From Verrucomicrobiia bacterium (GTDB taxonomy: Bacteria > Verrucomicrobiota > Verrucomicrobiia > Limisphaerales > JAOAIM01): a DNA stretch of 38,069 nt. The translations under genes and the position numbers were made by a program. Location: positions 1 to 38,069 of the forward strand of contig JAOAIM010000009.1 in the NCBI GenBank assembly GCA_026414705.1. Direction: 5' to 3'. Under the pieces are notes generated by a model that saw nothing but the letters and a program-made list of their open reading frames with translations, searched no databases and was not told the DNA's origin. Below, piece after piece: positions 22,385 through 33,501 of the stretch. The stretch's first letter is position 1; every line of letters begins with the position of its first letter.

Positions 22385-25225
22385 GTGACGCCGACGCAAC
22401 AACACGCGACGCTGGCCGCCGCCAACTGCGAGGTCGCCTTTGACAATCTGACGCGGCAGCTCTACGCCACGGATGCGTCGCACTACCAGATCGAGCCGCT
22501 GGCGGTGGCATTCCCGCGCAACGCGGCGCAGGCCAGTTCGATCATCGTGGCGGCGGCGCAGGCCGGGGTGTCGGTCACGCCACGCGGGGCGGGCACGAGT
22601 TTGACCGGCGGGGCGATTGGCGAGGGGGTGGTGGTGGATTTCTCGCGCTACAACCGGGGGATCAGCGATTTCGACCCGGAACAACGCACCGTGCGCGTGG
22701 GCGCGGGCGTGGTGCTGGATCAACTCAACGATTACCTGCGGCCGATGGGGCTGTGGTTTGCGCCGGACGTGGCGACGAGTTCGCGCGCAACGATCGGCGG
22801 CATGATCGCGAACAATTCGTCCGGGGCGCGGGCGCTCATTTACGGCACCACGGCGGATCACCTGGTGGAGTTGGAAGTGGTGCTGGGCGACGGTCGCGTG
22901 GTGCGGCTGCATCCGGGCAGCCAGCAGTTGCAACGGATCGAGGACATGCTCGAGGACCTGATGTTTCTCAACGCGCTGGCGATTGAGGAACATTTCCCGC
23001 CCGGGTTGGTGAAACGCTGGCCCGGTTACGCCCTGGACCGGCTGCGACGCGACCCGCGCAATCTGGTGCAACTGATCGCCGGCAGCGAGGGCACGCTCGC
23101 GGCCATCACCTCCGCTGTCGTCAAACTCACGCCCACGCCGGATGAAATCGGGCTGGGGTTGCTGTTCTTTGACTCGACGGCGGAGGCCATGCAGGCGGCG
23201 GTGGAGTTGCTGGATTTGAAGCCGGCGGCGGTGGAGCACCTCGACCGGATTTTGCTCGACGAGACGCGGGGCAAACGGGAGTTCCAGGCCGCGCGGGACC
23301 TGCTGGAGCTGGACGCGCAGCCGTGCGAGTCGGTGCTGGCGGTGGAGTTTTACGGCGAGGTGGACGACCGCATCGCGGCGTTTCAGGCGCGGCGGTTGGG
23401 GCGACGCAAGAAGGTTCTGGGCACGCTGGCGGAGATCAACATGGTTTGGGCGCTGCGCAAGGCGGGGCTGTCGTTGCTGACCAGCCGCAAGGGCGACGCC
23501 AAGCCGGTGACGTGCATCGAGGATTGCGCGGTGCGGCCGCGGGATTTGCCGGAGTTTCACCGCGAGTTGCAGCGCATCCTGGAGCGGCTGGGGTTGCAGG
23601 CGTCGTTCTACGGCCACGCGGGCGCGGGGCTGTTGCACGTGCGCCCGGTGCTGGACCTGCATTCGGCCGAAGCGTTGAAAAAGTTCCGGCAGGTGACCGA
23701 GGAGGTGGCCGCGCTGGTGCGGCAGTTCAAGGGTTCGTTTTGCGCCGAGCACGGCGTGGGCCTGGCACGGACGGAGTTTCTCAAAGAGCAGGTGGGCGAG
23801 GCGCTGTATCTGGTGATGCGCCAGATCAAGCGCGCGTTTGACCCGCACAACCTTTTCAACCCGGGCAAGCTCATCGAAGACGGGCGCTACCGGCTCGACA
23901 CCCGTCTGCGTTGGGGCGTGGGCTCGCCGCTGAAACTGCCCTTTGAACCGGTGCTGGCCTACGCGCAGCGCGACGAGTCGTTTGTGCGCCACCTTGAACA
24001 GTGCAACGGCTGTGGCGCGTGCCGGAAAGCCGAGCCGACGATGTGCCCGACCTTCATCGCCACGGGCGAGGAAATCATGTCCACCCGCGGGCGCGCCAAC
24101 GCGATTCGCGCGGCGCTGGAATTGCGCGGGTTGCGCGACGCCGACCCGCTGCGCTCGGCGGAACTGGAAGCGGCGCTGAGCAATTGCCTCGGCTGCAAGG
24201 CGTGCGCAGCGGAGTGCCCGTCGAATGTGAACCTGGCGTTGCTCAAGGCCGAGCTGCAACACGCGCGCATCCGGCGTCACGGGCTGACGTTGCGCGAGCG
24301 GTTGCTCAGCCACGTGGATCGGCTGGGCCGGATCGGCTGCGCGATGCCGACGCTTGCGAACCTGGCGTTGCGATCGTTTTTGGTGCGGCGGGCGCTGTTG
24401 CATCTGGCGGGGATCACGCCGCGTCGGCCGTTGCCGCGCTTTGCGAAACAGCGGTTCGACGAGTGGTTTGCCAAACGGCTGCTGCCGCCGGAGGGAACGA
24501 CCGCGCCGCGCGGGCGGGTGATTCTTTGGGACGACACGTTTGTGCGGTATCACGAGCCGCACATTGGCATGGCGGCGGTGCGCGTGCTGGAGCACGCGGG
24601 ATTTGAGGTCGGGCTGCCGACGGGTCGGAAATGCTGCGGGCGACCGGCCTTCAGCCAGGGCAACCTGGAACTGGCGCGGCAGTTGGGCGAACACAATCTG
24701 GCGTTGCTGGCGGCGCACGAGCCGGAGGCGCCGATTTTGTTTCTGGAGCCGTCGTGTCACGCGATGTTCATCGAGGAATACCGCGAGATGCGGCTGCCGG
24801 AGGCGGAGGCGGTGGCGGCGCGGTGTTTCTTGTTGGAGGCGTTTCTGGACGAATTGTTGCGACTGGATCCGGGCGCGCTGCGGTTTGCGCCCGGGCCGGT
24901 GAACATTGCGATTCACGCGCATTGCCACGCGAAGGCGCTCACGGATGTTTCGTGTCTGCACCGGCTGGCGATGCGGATGCCGGAGCGCAAGGTGACGATG
25001 CTCGACACCGGCTGCTGCGGCATGGCGGGCGCGTTCGGGATGCTTCAGGCCAAATACGAATTGTCGTGCAAGGTGGCCGAGCCGCTGGTGGATCGGATTC
25101 GGGGGTTGCCCTACGGCACGATCGTGGTGGCGACCGGCACGAGTTGTCGGCAGCAGATTGCGCATCTGGTGCCGCTGCGGGCGCGGCACATCGCCGAGGT
25201 GCTGGCCGAGGCAATCGAGCCGTAG
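22385..25225 (+). CDS. FAD-binding and Fe-S (GlcD-GlpC type, YdiJ-like) 2-hydroxyacid dehydrogenase
   Basis: The 946-residue fusion has an N-terminal FAD_binding_4 domain (VTPRGAGTSLTGGAIGEGVV near 60-80, SRATIGGMIANNSSGAR), an FAD-oxidase C-terminal domain (HAGAGLLHVRPVLDL, then CAEHGVGLART) and a ferredoxin-like dicluster (CNGCGACRK from residue 540; CLGCKACAAECP from 601). Two cysteine-rich CCG domains follow (KCCGRPAFSQGN at 750; DTGCCGMAGAFG at 877). This is the architecture of YdiJ-type D-2-hydroxyglutarate or D-lactate dehydrogenases, which oxidise a 2-hydroxyacid and pass electrons to quinone or an electron-transfer protein. Substrate cannot be fixed by eye. The start is GTG 22385. 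It is divergent from the redox operon and might feed the same electron pool, but that link is only positional. Confidence 0.9.
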   Translation: MTPTQQHATLAAANCEVAFDNLTRQLYATDASHYQIEPLAVAFPRNAAQASSIIVAAAQAGVSVTPRGAGTSLTGGAIGEGVVVDFSRYNRGISDFDPEQRTVRVGAGVVLDQLNDYLRPMGLWFAPDVATSSRATIGGMIANNSSGARALIYGTTADHLVELEVVLGDGRVVRLHPGSQQLQRIEDMLEDLMFLNALAIEEHFPPGLVKRWPGYALDRLRRDPRNLVQLIAGSEGTLAAITSAVVKLTPTPDEIGLGLLFFDSTAEAMQAAVELLDLKPAAVEHLDRILLDETRGKREFQAARDLLELDAQPCESVLAVEFYGEVDDRIAAFQARRLGRRKKVLGTLAEINMVWALRKAGLSLLTSRKGDAKPVTCIEDCAVRPRDLPEFHRELQRILERLGLQASFYGHAGAGLLHVRPVLDLHSAEALKKFRQVTEEVAALVRQFKGSFCAEHGVGLARTEFLKEQVGEALYLVMRQIKRAFDPHNLFNPGKLIEDGRYRLDTRLRWGVGSPLKLPFEPVLAYAQRDESFVRHLEQCNGCGACRKAEPTMCPTFIATGEEIMSTRGRANAIRAALELRGLRDADPLRSAELEAALSNCLGCKACAAECPSNVNLALLKAELQHARIRRHGLTLRERLLSHVDRLGRIGCAMPTLANLALRSFLVRRALLHLAGITPRRPLPRFAKQRFDEWFAKRLLPPEGTTAPRGRVILWDDTFVRYHEPHIGMAAVRVLEHAGFEVGLPTGRKCCGRPAFSQGNLELARQLGEHNLALLAAHEPEAPILFLEPSCHAMFIEEYREMRLPEAEAVAARCFLLEAFLDELLRLDPGALRFAPGPVNIAIHAHCHAKALTDVSCLHRLAMRMPERKVTMLDTGCCGMAGAFGMLQAKYELSCKVAEPLVDRIRGLPYGTIVVATGTSCRQQIAHLVPLRARHIAEVLAEAIEP

Positions 25226-25388
25226 CGTGACCGGGGCGTTGGAACGACCGCGCGGCGAGCGAGGGCGTGTCGGGACGGAGAAGGCCGATGCGTTGCGGCG
25301 TCAGCTCCGTGAAGCGGGAGATGGCCGCGTGAGGCCGGGATTGTTTTTGGACGTGAGGAGTGGATCGGGCACGTTGTAGAGTTTGAAC

Positions 25389-25682
25389 ATGACGCGGCAT
25401 TGCTGGAAGTGCGGTCGGGAATACCGTTTGCCGGGCACACCGGGGCGTTCGGAGACGTGCGAGTGCGGGGCGGACCTGAGGGTTTGCCTCAATTGCGTCA
25501 GCTATGACCCCTCGGTGGCGTATCAGTGCCGCGACCGCCGGGCTGAACCGGTGGCGGAGAAGCATCTGGCCAATTATTGCGAGTATTTCGAGTTCGCGCG
25601 GCGGGAGTTCGTGCCGCCGGCCGGCGAAGCGGAACGCACCGCCCGGGCGCGCGAGCAACTGCGCAAGCTGCTCGGCGATTGA
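25389..25682 (+). CDS. Small cysteine-rich zinc-ribbon-like protein
   Basis: A 97-residue protein without a recognised name. It begins TRHCWKCGREYRLPGTPGRSE, followed by TCECGADLRVCLNCVSYD, giving CxxC and CxC knuckles like a zinc ribbon. A second conserved-looking part, CRDRRAEPVAEKHLANYCEYFEF, follows, and it ends with a charged helix. Proteins with a C-x2-C-x2-YD...C(R/E)x2-AE-V...ANxCxYF pattern occur widely in Verrucomicrobiota as hypothetical proteins. An in-frame TTG at 25383 is a less likely start. It stands 163 bp after the dehydrogenase and 211 bp before rplM, apparently as a single gene. Confidence 0.75.
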   Translation: MTRHCWKCGREYRLPGTPGRSETCECGADLRVCLNCVSYDPSVAYQCRDRRAEPVAEKHLANYCEYFEFARREFVPPAGEAERTARAREQLRKLLGD

Positions 25683-25893
25683 GCGGCCCGGGAACAACCC
25701 GGTGGCCGAGGCGGAGGCCGCACGGGCAACGCCCCAAAGCCGGCGCCGGGGGGCTGCGTGGGGCCGGAGTGGACTTGTGATGTTCCGCGCGCGGGCGCGG
25801 ATGGCGATCCCTGAACCCGTGGGCGAAGCCAAATGGCCTGTTGACTTTGGGGCGGTGATTTGAGAGCGTGGGCGGCCCTTGAACGGAACAGGA

Positions 25894-26328
25894 ATGAAAA
25901 CATTTTTGCCCAAAGTGGATTCGCTCCAACCCAGGTGGCACGTGGTGGATGCCGACGGGATGGTGCTGGGCCGGCTGGCCGCCAAAGTGGCGGATTTGTT
26001 GCGCGGCAAACACAAACCGGTTTACACGCCGCACATGGACACCGGAGACTTTGTCATCGTCATCAATGCCGAGAAGGTTCGGCTGACGGGCAAAAAGGAG
26101 ACCGAAAAGCTTTACATGACGTATTCGGGCTGGAAGGGCGGCGAACGGTATCGCAGCGTGGCGGAGATTCGAGCGCGGCATCCGGAGCGGCTCATTGAAC
26201 ACGCGGTGGCCGGGATGTTGCCCAAGAACCGGTTGGGTCGCCGTTTGCGCACCAAGTTGAAAGTTTACAAGGGCCCGCAACATCCTCATGCGGCCCAAAA
26301 ACCCGAACCGTTCAAGATTGCCGCCTGA
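25894..26328 (+). CDS. rplM: Ribosomal protein L13
   Basis: The 144-residue protein has uL13 features: WHVVDADGMVLGRLAAKVADLLRGKHKPVYTPHMDTGDFVIVINAEKV split over two strands, LTGKKETEKLYMTYSGWKGG, and the closing VAGMLPKNRLGRRL and LKVYKGPQHPH. It is a 50S subunit assembly protein. The ATG at 25894 is preceded by GGAACAGGA, a fair ribosome-binding site, and is preferred over the in-frame TTG at 25879. rpsI follows 24 bp later, the usual rplM-rpsI pair. Confidence 0.97.
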   Translation: MKTFLPKVDSLQPRWHVVDADGMVLGRLAAKVADLLRGKHKPVYTPHMDTGDFVIVINAEKVRLTGKKETEKLYMTYSGWKGGERYRSVAEIRARHPERLIEHAVAGMLPKNRLGRRLRTKLKVYKGPQHPHAAQKPEPFKIAA

Positions 26329-26352
26329 TCGGGCGGAAAACCTCCAGTTGCC

Positions 26353-26793
26353 ATGGCTGAAACCATCGTTTCTCAACAGGCTGACACCTCAACGTCCAGC
26401 GCGCGTCCGGCCGAATACCGGGCGACGGGCCGACGCAAAACGGCGGTGGCCCGCGTGCGGTTGCTGCCGGGAACGGGTCGGATCGTCGTCAACGGTCGCC
26501 CGTTTGAGGAATATTTCTCGGTCGAATCGCAACGGGTGCTGGCGACCGAACCGCTGACGGCGACGGGCACAGCCGGCAAGTTTGACGTGCGGGTCAACGT
26601 CACCGGCGGGGGCATCAGCGGTCAGGCCGGAGCGATTCGACACGGGATCGCGCGGGCGTTGCTGGCGTATGACGCGACGTTGCGGGCGACGTTGCGCGCC
26701 GAGGGCTTGTTGACGCGCGATCCGCGCCAGAAAGAGCGAAAGAAATACGGTCAGCCGGGCGCGCGGAAACGTTTCCAATACTCGAAGCGCTGA
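26353..26793 (+). CDS. rpsI: Ribosomal protein S9
   Basis: The 146-residue product has a 20-residue Ser/Thr-rich N-terminal extension, then the uS9 core: [51 protein letters not shown], and the basic tail [18 protein letters not shown] that reaches the ribosomal P site. It forms an operon with rplM and is followed by a strong intrinsic terminator at 26815-26843. Confidence 0.97.
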   Translation: MAETIVSQQADTSTSSARPAEYRATGRRKTAVARVRLLPGTGRIVVNGRPFEEYFSVESQRVLATEPLTATGTAGKFDVRVNVTGGGISGQAGAIRHGIARALLAYDATLRATLRAEGLLTRDPRQKERKKYGQPGARKRFQYSKR

Positions 26794-26814
26794 TCTGCAC
26801 GCGGGTTTGCTTCG

Positions 26815-26843
26815 CCCCGCCGGGATGCCCGGCGGGGTTTTTT
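26815..26843 (+). terminator. Intrinsic terminator of rplM-rpsI
   Basis: A perfect 10-bp stem CCCCGCCGGG / CCCGGCGGGG with loop ATG (26815-26837) is followed by six T residues (26838-26843), 21 bp after the rpsI stop codon. Confidence 0.93.
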
Positions 26844-26884
26844 CTTTGCGCCTCAGCCTGTTGCCCGGGCCGGTTACAGGCGGG

Positions 26885-28339
26885 TCACTGAATTTTCAAC
26901 TGGCGCTGGATGCCAAATTTTTCGATGCGCTTGCGCAAGGTGGCGCGGGTGATGCCGAGCAGTTTGGCGGCCTGCACCTGGTTGTTGTTGCAGGCTTTGA
27001 GCGCTTCAACCACCAACTCGCGTTCGACGGCGGGAATGATCTTGAACTGGGGCTGGCGCCGGGCCCACTCGAAGAGTTGTCGGGCCAGCGCGGCGACGTC
27101 TTCGGGCGCGGCAGCGGCGGGGGTGCTCACCGGCAGGTGGGTTGGCACCGCCGCGCGGGCGGTTTCGCCGGTGATTTCGGGCGGCAGGTCGGCCAGCAGA
27201 ATGGCCTCGCCCTTCGCGAGCACGTGCGCGCGGCGGATGACGTTTTCGAGTTCGCGCACGTTGCCCGGCCAGTGATATTTCTGGAGCGCGCGCAGGGCGT
27301 TGGGGGCGATGGCGCGCGGGGTGTGGCCGCCCTCGCGGGCGATTTTTTTCAAGAAGTAGTTGACCAGCAGCGGGATGTCCTCGCGCCGGTCGCGCAACGG
27401 CGGCAGGTGAATCCGCACAACGTTGAGGCGGTAGTAGAGGGCTTCGCGAAACTGCCGGGCGGCGACGGCTTGCTCGAGCGGTTTGTTGGTGGCGGCGATG
27501 ACGCGCACGTCCACCTGAATGGGCTTGTTGCCGCCGACGCGTTCGAAGGTGCCGGACTGAAGCACGCGCAGGATTTTGGTCTGCGTGGCGGGCGTCATGT
27601 CGCCGATCTCGTCGAGGAAAATCGTGCCGCGATGGCATTGCTCGAACTTGCCGATGCGCTGGAGGGTTGCGCCGGTGAAGGCGCCGCGTTCGTGGCCGAA
27701 GAGTTCGCTCTCAAGGAGCGTTTCGGGAATCGCGGCGCAGTTGACGGCCAGAAACGGCTGGGTGCTGCGGCGGCTGTGATGGTAGATGGCGCGGGCGACC
27801 AGTTCCTTGCCGGTGCCGCTTTCGCCGGTGATGAGCACCGTGGCGTCTGAAGCGGCGAGCTGGCCGATGATTTTGAAGACCTGCTGCATCGGCTCGCTGC
27901 GGCCGACGATGCCCAGTTCGTAATCTTCGGATTCCAGCAGGGGTTGGTAGGAGACGACCTGTTTCATGTCGCGCGCGGCCTGGAGCGCGCGGGCGACCAG
28001 TTCCTTGAGCTTGGGCACGTCGAAGGGCTTGAGCACGTAATCGAACGCGCCGAGTTTCATCGCTTCAATGGCGGTCTGAGTCGTGCCGTAGGCGGTCATG
28101 AGAATGACCGGCAGGCGGGCGTCGAGTTCGCGCACGCGCCGGAGGGTTTCCAGGCCGTTGAGCCCGCCCATGCGGATGTCCATGAGCACCAGGTCGGGCC
28201 GTAGCGCCGGGATGAGCCGCAGGGCTTCTTCCCCGCTGGAAGCGGTGGCCACCTCCAGTTCGGGCGACTCAAAGAGTCGGCGGAAGGAGTATTGCACGTC
28301 CGGCTCGTCGTCTATGACCAACAATCGTTGCAATGTCAT
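26885..28339 (-). CDS. Sigma-54-dependent response regulator (NtrC family)
   Basis: The 484-residue protein has the full three-domain plan. A receiver comes first (VIDDEPD acidic pocket, phospho-acceptor Asp in LVLMDIRM, then MTAYGT and KPFD). The AAA+ domain has Walker A GESGTGKE, the sigma-54 contact loop GAFTGA, Walker B TIFLDEIGD, ATNKPLE and an arginine-finger region, ending in WPGNVRELENVI. The Fis-type helix-turn-helix is QVQAAKLLGITRATLRKRIEKFGI. It should activate sigma-54 promoters when phosphorylated. No histidine kinase gene is adjacent, so it is an orphan in this window. ATG 28339 begins MTLQRLLVIDDEPD, exactly at the receiver; the open frame upstream to 28579 is rejected. Confidence 0.93.
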   Translation of the reverse strand: MTLQRLLVIDDEPDVQYSFRRLFESPELEVATASSGEEALRLIPALRPDLVLMDIRMGGLNGLETLRRVRELDARLPVILMTAYGTTQTAIEAMKLGAFDYVLKPFDVPKLKELVARALQAARDMKQVVSYQPLLESEDYELGIVGRSEPMQQVFKIIGQLAASDATVLITGESGTGKELVARAIYHHSRRSTQPFLAVNCAAIPETLLESELFGHERGAFTGATLQRIGKFEQCHRGTIFLDEIGDMTPATQTKILRVLQSGTFERVGGNKPIQVDVRVIAATNKPLEQAVAARQFREALYYRLNVVRIHLPPLRDRREDIPLLVNYFLKKIAREGGHTPRAIAPNALRALQKYHWPGNVRELENVIRRAHVLAKGEAILLADLPPEITGETARAAVPTHLPVSTPAAAAPEDVAALARQLFEWARRQPQFKIIPAVERELVVEALKACNNNQVQAAKLLGITRATLRKRIEKFGIQRQLKIQ

Positions 28340-28577
28340 CGGAGCGACCGGTCGGCAGGATAAGCAGGCCAGCCGGGCGAAACAGTCATTTTTGCGTGCG
28401 CGAACCGGCGGGGCGGGACGTGCCGCTCGGGGGGCCGGTTCAAGGTTGCAAGGGGCGGGGCGTTTGCCGGCAGGGCGCACGGCGTGATCCCCGCGATGAA
28501 TGGGTGGCGCGCCGTGGCGTCCTGCGGGCCTTGAGGTGGGCGTTGCGGTGGGGCAGGGCAGGGGACAGACTGAGGGC

Positions 28578-28787
28578 ATGTCGGCTCAAACGGTGATTGC
28601 CAACGGGCGGGAAGTGGAAGCGGCGCTGCCGTGCACGATTGAGGAATTTTTACGGGCACAAGGATTTCTGCCGCGCAGCGTGGTGGTGGAGCACAACGGC
28701 GAGGCGGTGGCGCCATCGGAGTTTGCGCAGCGGCAGCTTCGGGCGGGTGACCGGCTGGAGATTGTGCGGGTGGTGGCGGGCGGTTGA
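28578..28787 (+). CDS. thiS: Sulfur carrier protein ThiS
   Basis: The 69-residue ubiquitin-like protein starts MSAQTVIANGREVE and ends in the diagnostic diglycine (RLEIVRVVAGG). ThiS carries sulfur as a C-terminal thiocarboxylate for thiazole synthesis in thiamine production. Typical motifs are TIEEFLRAQGF, VVVEHNGEAV and the late GDRLEIVRVV strand. No other thiamine gene (thiG, thiF, thiE) is in the window. The longer frame from 28500 adds residues without homology, so ATG 28578 is used. It is divergent from the response regulator across 238 bp. Confidence 0.9.
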   Translation: MSAQTVIANGREVEAALPCTIEEFLRAQGFLPRSVVVEHNGEAVAPSEFAQRQLRAGDRLEIVRVVAGG

Positions 28788-28835
28788 ACGGTGCGCCGCT
28801 TGTCAGGGCCGGGGTTCTGCCGTTTAATTCGCGCG

Positions 28836-30128
28836 ATGCAAAAGAAGCTGATGGTTTTGTATCGCGTTTTCCTGGGTTTGCTGGCGGTGGCGCTGGTGTG
28901 GTCGGTCTGGGCGTCGCTGGCCCAAGAGAGCACAAATACAGCCGCCCGCACCTCTGTGGAGGTCGCGGGCAAGGAGGCGGGCAAGGAGGTGGGCGCGAGC
29001 GCGGCCGGTGTGACCGCCGGCAGTGAACGCAAAAAATTCCAGACGCCCGAATGGGTCGAGCGGCTCGCCCGGGATTTGCCGTTTCTCCGATACGAATGGC
29101 TGGGCAACGAGTTGTGGAAGTATTTGTTCTCGCTGCTCTACATCTTTCTGGCGTTTTACGTCTCGAAGTTTCTGGATTTTGCGACGCGGGTGTGGCTGAA
29201 GCGTTGGGCGGATCGCACCCAGACGAAGTTCGACGATCTGCTGCTGGAGCTGGTGCGGGGGCCGGTGAAGGTGGTGTCGTTTGTCATTTTCCTGCGCATC
29301 GGGCTGGACGTGTTCGAGTGGCCGGAGGTGGTCGAGAGCGTGCTGGCAAAGGCCTTCACGATTCTGGTGGCGGTGGTGATCACCTACTCGGTGCTGAAGC
29401 TGGTGGACCTGCTGATGGGCTACTGGCGCGAGCGCGCGGCGCAGGAGGATCAGACCTTCAACCAGCAGTTGCTGCCCATCGTGCGCAAGACATTCAAGGC
29501 CTTCGTCATCGTGGTGGCGGCGCTCACCACGCTCAACAATCTGGGCGTGAACATCACGGCGGCGATCGCGTCGCTTTCCATCGGCGGTCTGGCGGTGGGC
29601 CTGGCGGCGCAGGACACGCTGGGGAATTTGTTTGGCGCGGTGGCGGTGTTCGCGGACAAGCCATTCAAGATTGGCGACCGGATTCAGCTCGACAACGTGG
29701 ACGGCACGGTCGAGACGATCGGCTTGCGCAGCACGCGGGTGCGCAATCTCGACGGGCATCTGATCACGGTGCCGAACAAAACGATGGCCAACGCGATCAT
29801 CACCAACATCACGCGCCGCCCGAACATTAAAACCACGATGAACATCGGCATCACCTACAACACGCCGGTGGAACGGGTGAAGCGGGCGCTCGAAATTCTC
29901 AACGAGGTGTATCGCAGCCATCCCAAGACACACGATGTGATCATCAGCTTCAACAAGTTCGAGAGTTCGTCGCTGAACCTGCTGGTGGTGCACTGGTGGA
30001 ACTCCACCGATTTCCGCGAGTATCTGGGCGGGATGCAGGAGTTGAATCTGCAGGTCAAAGCGCGGTTTGACGCTGAGGGCATCGAGTTCGCGTTCCCGAC
30101 GCAAACGGTTTATGTGAAGCAGGACTGA
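28836..30128 (+). CDS. MscS-family small-conductance mechanosensitive channel
   Basis: The 430-residue protein begins with a cleavable-type signal (KKLMVLYRVFLGLLAVALVW...), an exported linker, then several TM helices and the MscS pore and beta-domain: NITAAIASLSIGGLAVGLAAQ, DTLGNLFGAVAVFADKPFKIGDRI, VETIGLRSTRVRNLDGHLITVPN. The Gly/Ala-rich TM3 and the VPNK motif identify the family. It releases solutes under hypo-osmotic stress in the inner membrane. ATG 28836 is used; an upstream in-frame GTG at 28791 is possible but lies against the thiS stop. Confidence 0.92.
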   Translation: MQKKLMVLYRVFLGLLAVALVWSVWASLAQESTNTAARTSVEVAGKEAGKEVGASAAGVTAGSERKKFQTPEWVERLARDLPFLRYEWLGNELWKYLFSLLYIFLAFYVSKFLDFATRVWLKRWADRTQTKFDDLLLELVRGPVKVVSFVIFLRIGLDVFEWPEVVESVLAKAFTILVAVVITYSVLKLVDLLMGYWRERAAQEDQTFNQQLLPIVRKTFKAFVIVVAALTTLNNLGVNITAAIASLSIGGLAVGLAAQDTLGNLFGAVAVFADKPFKIGDRIQLDNVDGTVETIGLRSTRVRNLDGHLITVPNKTMANAIITNITRRPNIKTTMNIGITYNTPVERVKRALEILNEVYRSHPKTHDVIISFNKFESSSLNLLVVHWWNSTDFREYLGGMQELNLQVKARFDAEGIEFAFPTQTVYVKQD

Positions 30129-30144
30129 GGCGCGGGACGCCGGT

Positions 30145-30175
30145 GTCACCACGAAACACACGAAGGACACGAAAC
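30145..30175. repeat. Word-like intergenic repeat (ACGAAACACACGAAGGACAC)
   Basis: The element ACGAAACACACGAAGGACAC, flanked by GTCACC and GAAAC, lies directly after mscS. It has an 'acgaaacacacgaa' near-tandem structure. I recall it as a very common interspersed sequence in Verrucomicrobiota, which cannot be verified from a single copy here. Confidence 0.5.
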
Positions 30176-30323
30176 GAGGTCTGCTGCCTCGCGGTCGGTA
30201 TTTTGCCGGCATCTTGAACCGCGTTTTGGCAGAAGGGCATCGTCCAAATCGTTCCTCGTTCGATTCGACGTTCGATGTTCAGTGTCTGGTGTTCGATGTT
30301 GCACAGAGCGTGCGCAGACGCTT

Positions 30324-30355
30324 CCTCTCCCAGCGGGAGAGGGCTGGGGTGAGGG
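30324..30355 (+). repeat. BIME-like palindromic repeat, copy C
   Basis: An 8-bp stem CCTCTCCC-AGC-GGGAGAGG (30324-30342) is followed by tail CTGGGGTGAGGG (30344-30355), the same order and sequence as copy A at 14078. It is paired with inverted copy D about 40 bp away. Confidence 0.85.
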
Positions 30356-30396
30356 CGAACGCGTCGTGGGCAAAAGGGTATTCAAATGTTTGCGGT

Positions 30397-30436
30397 CCCT
30401 CACCCTCACCCTGTCCCTCTCCCTCGAGGGAGAGGG
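30397..30436 (-). repeat. BIME-like palindromic repeat, copy D
   Basis: The tail CCCTCACCCTCACCCTG (30397-30413) precedes a perfect 22-bp palindrome (30415-30436) centred on CTCGAG with arms CCCTCTCCCTC / GAGGGAGAGGG. Orientation is opposite to copy C, as copy B is to copy A. Confidence 0.85.
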
Positions 30437-30491
30437 AATTGCCCAAGCCGCCATTGGCGAGCTTGTTCGCCCGGTGCTCACGCATGGCCCC

Positions 30492-30527
30492 GTTCAAAGT
30501 TCAAAGTTCAAGGTTCAAAGTTCAGAG
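30492..30527. repeat. Short tandem GTTCAAA repeat
   Basis: About five imperfect 7-8-bp units (GTTCAAA, GTTCAAA, GTTCAAG, GTTCAAA, GTTCAGA) follow one another without spacers. It is a small tandem array, not a CRISPR. Confidence 0.8.
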
Positions 30528-30910
30528 TTTTTGCAGGCTGGCGTCGCGGCTTTGGTTGGACTGCCGACTGCCAGTCGGCGAAATAGCAGATTACCAACCT
30601 GCGCTACGCTCCCACACTTCAACGCTCTAGCCCTCGGCGCGCCCAAAGTTGTTGCGGCCTTTCGGGGCTTGAGAGGACTTGAGGGCCGTCGTGAACCCCG
30701 AGACGTTGCCCCGGGCCAACGTTCCGGTCGGGCCTTCGGCGCTCAAAGCGCGTGGTCGAACACTGTTTTCGTCGGGGCGCCGAAAACGGCACGCGAGACG
30801 CGCACGCGCCCTTTGGGCATTCGATGTTTGATGGGTCGCGGAACGCCTCGTTTTTTTGAGCGCCCGGTGGTGGGAAGGGAAAAGGCCGGCAAAACCCGGG
30901 CAAGCAGTTC

Positions 30911-30947
30911 AAAAAAACAAAAAGGCCGCGCGAACGACCGCGCGGCC
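30911..30947 (-). terminator. Intrinsic terminator of clpC
   Basis: On the minus strand a perfect 9-bp stem GGCCGCGCG / CGCGCGGCC with a 6-nt loop (30924-30947) is followed by a T-rich run (30911-30923, TTTTTGTTTTTTT), about 20 bp past the clpC stop. Confidence 0.93.
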
Positions 30948-30965
30948 CGGGAATCATCGCAAAGC

Positions 30966-33455
<2,490 letters not shown>

Positions 33456-33501
33456 GGCTTCTTCGCTCATACGCGCATCAAATTGCAACGAACGAATGCA
33501 C

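Larger units (their letters stand above)
30129..30965. other. Repeat-rich intergenic region between mscS and clpC
   Basis: No gene is supported in this 837-bp gap. It is a mosaic of repeat types, several of them given as separate entries. They include a 'ttcgatgttc' word-like run at 30258-30300, a tract at 30556-30608 containing GACTGCCGACTGCCAGTCGG, an imperfect hairpin GTTTTCG/CGAAAAC at 30765-30787, and the clpC terminator at 30911-30947. The stretch 30610-30750 shows nothing I recognise. Confidence 0.7.

Noticed and set aside
22259-25189. Very long minus-strand reading frame (976 codons) opposite the FAD/Fe-S dehydrogenase
   Set aside because: It is an antisense shadow caused by high GC and codon bias; composition is His/Arg/Gln-rich with no domain, while the plus strand encodes a clear multidomain enzyme.
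30492-30527. Possible CRISPR array from repeated GTTCAAA units
   Set aside because: The units are 7-8 bp, contiguous and without spacers, so it is a short tandem repeat.
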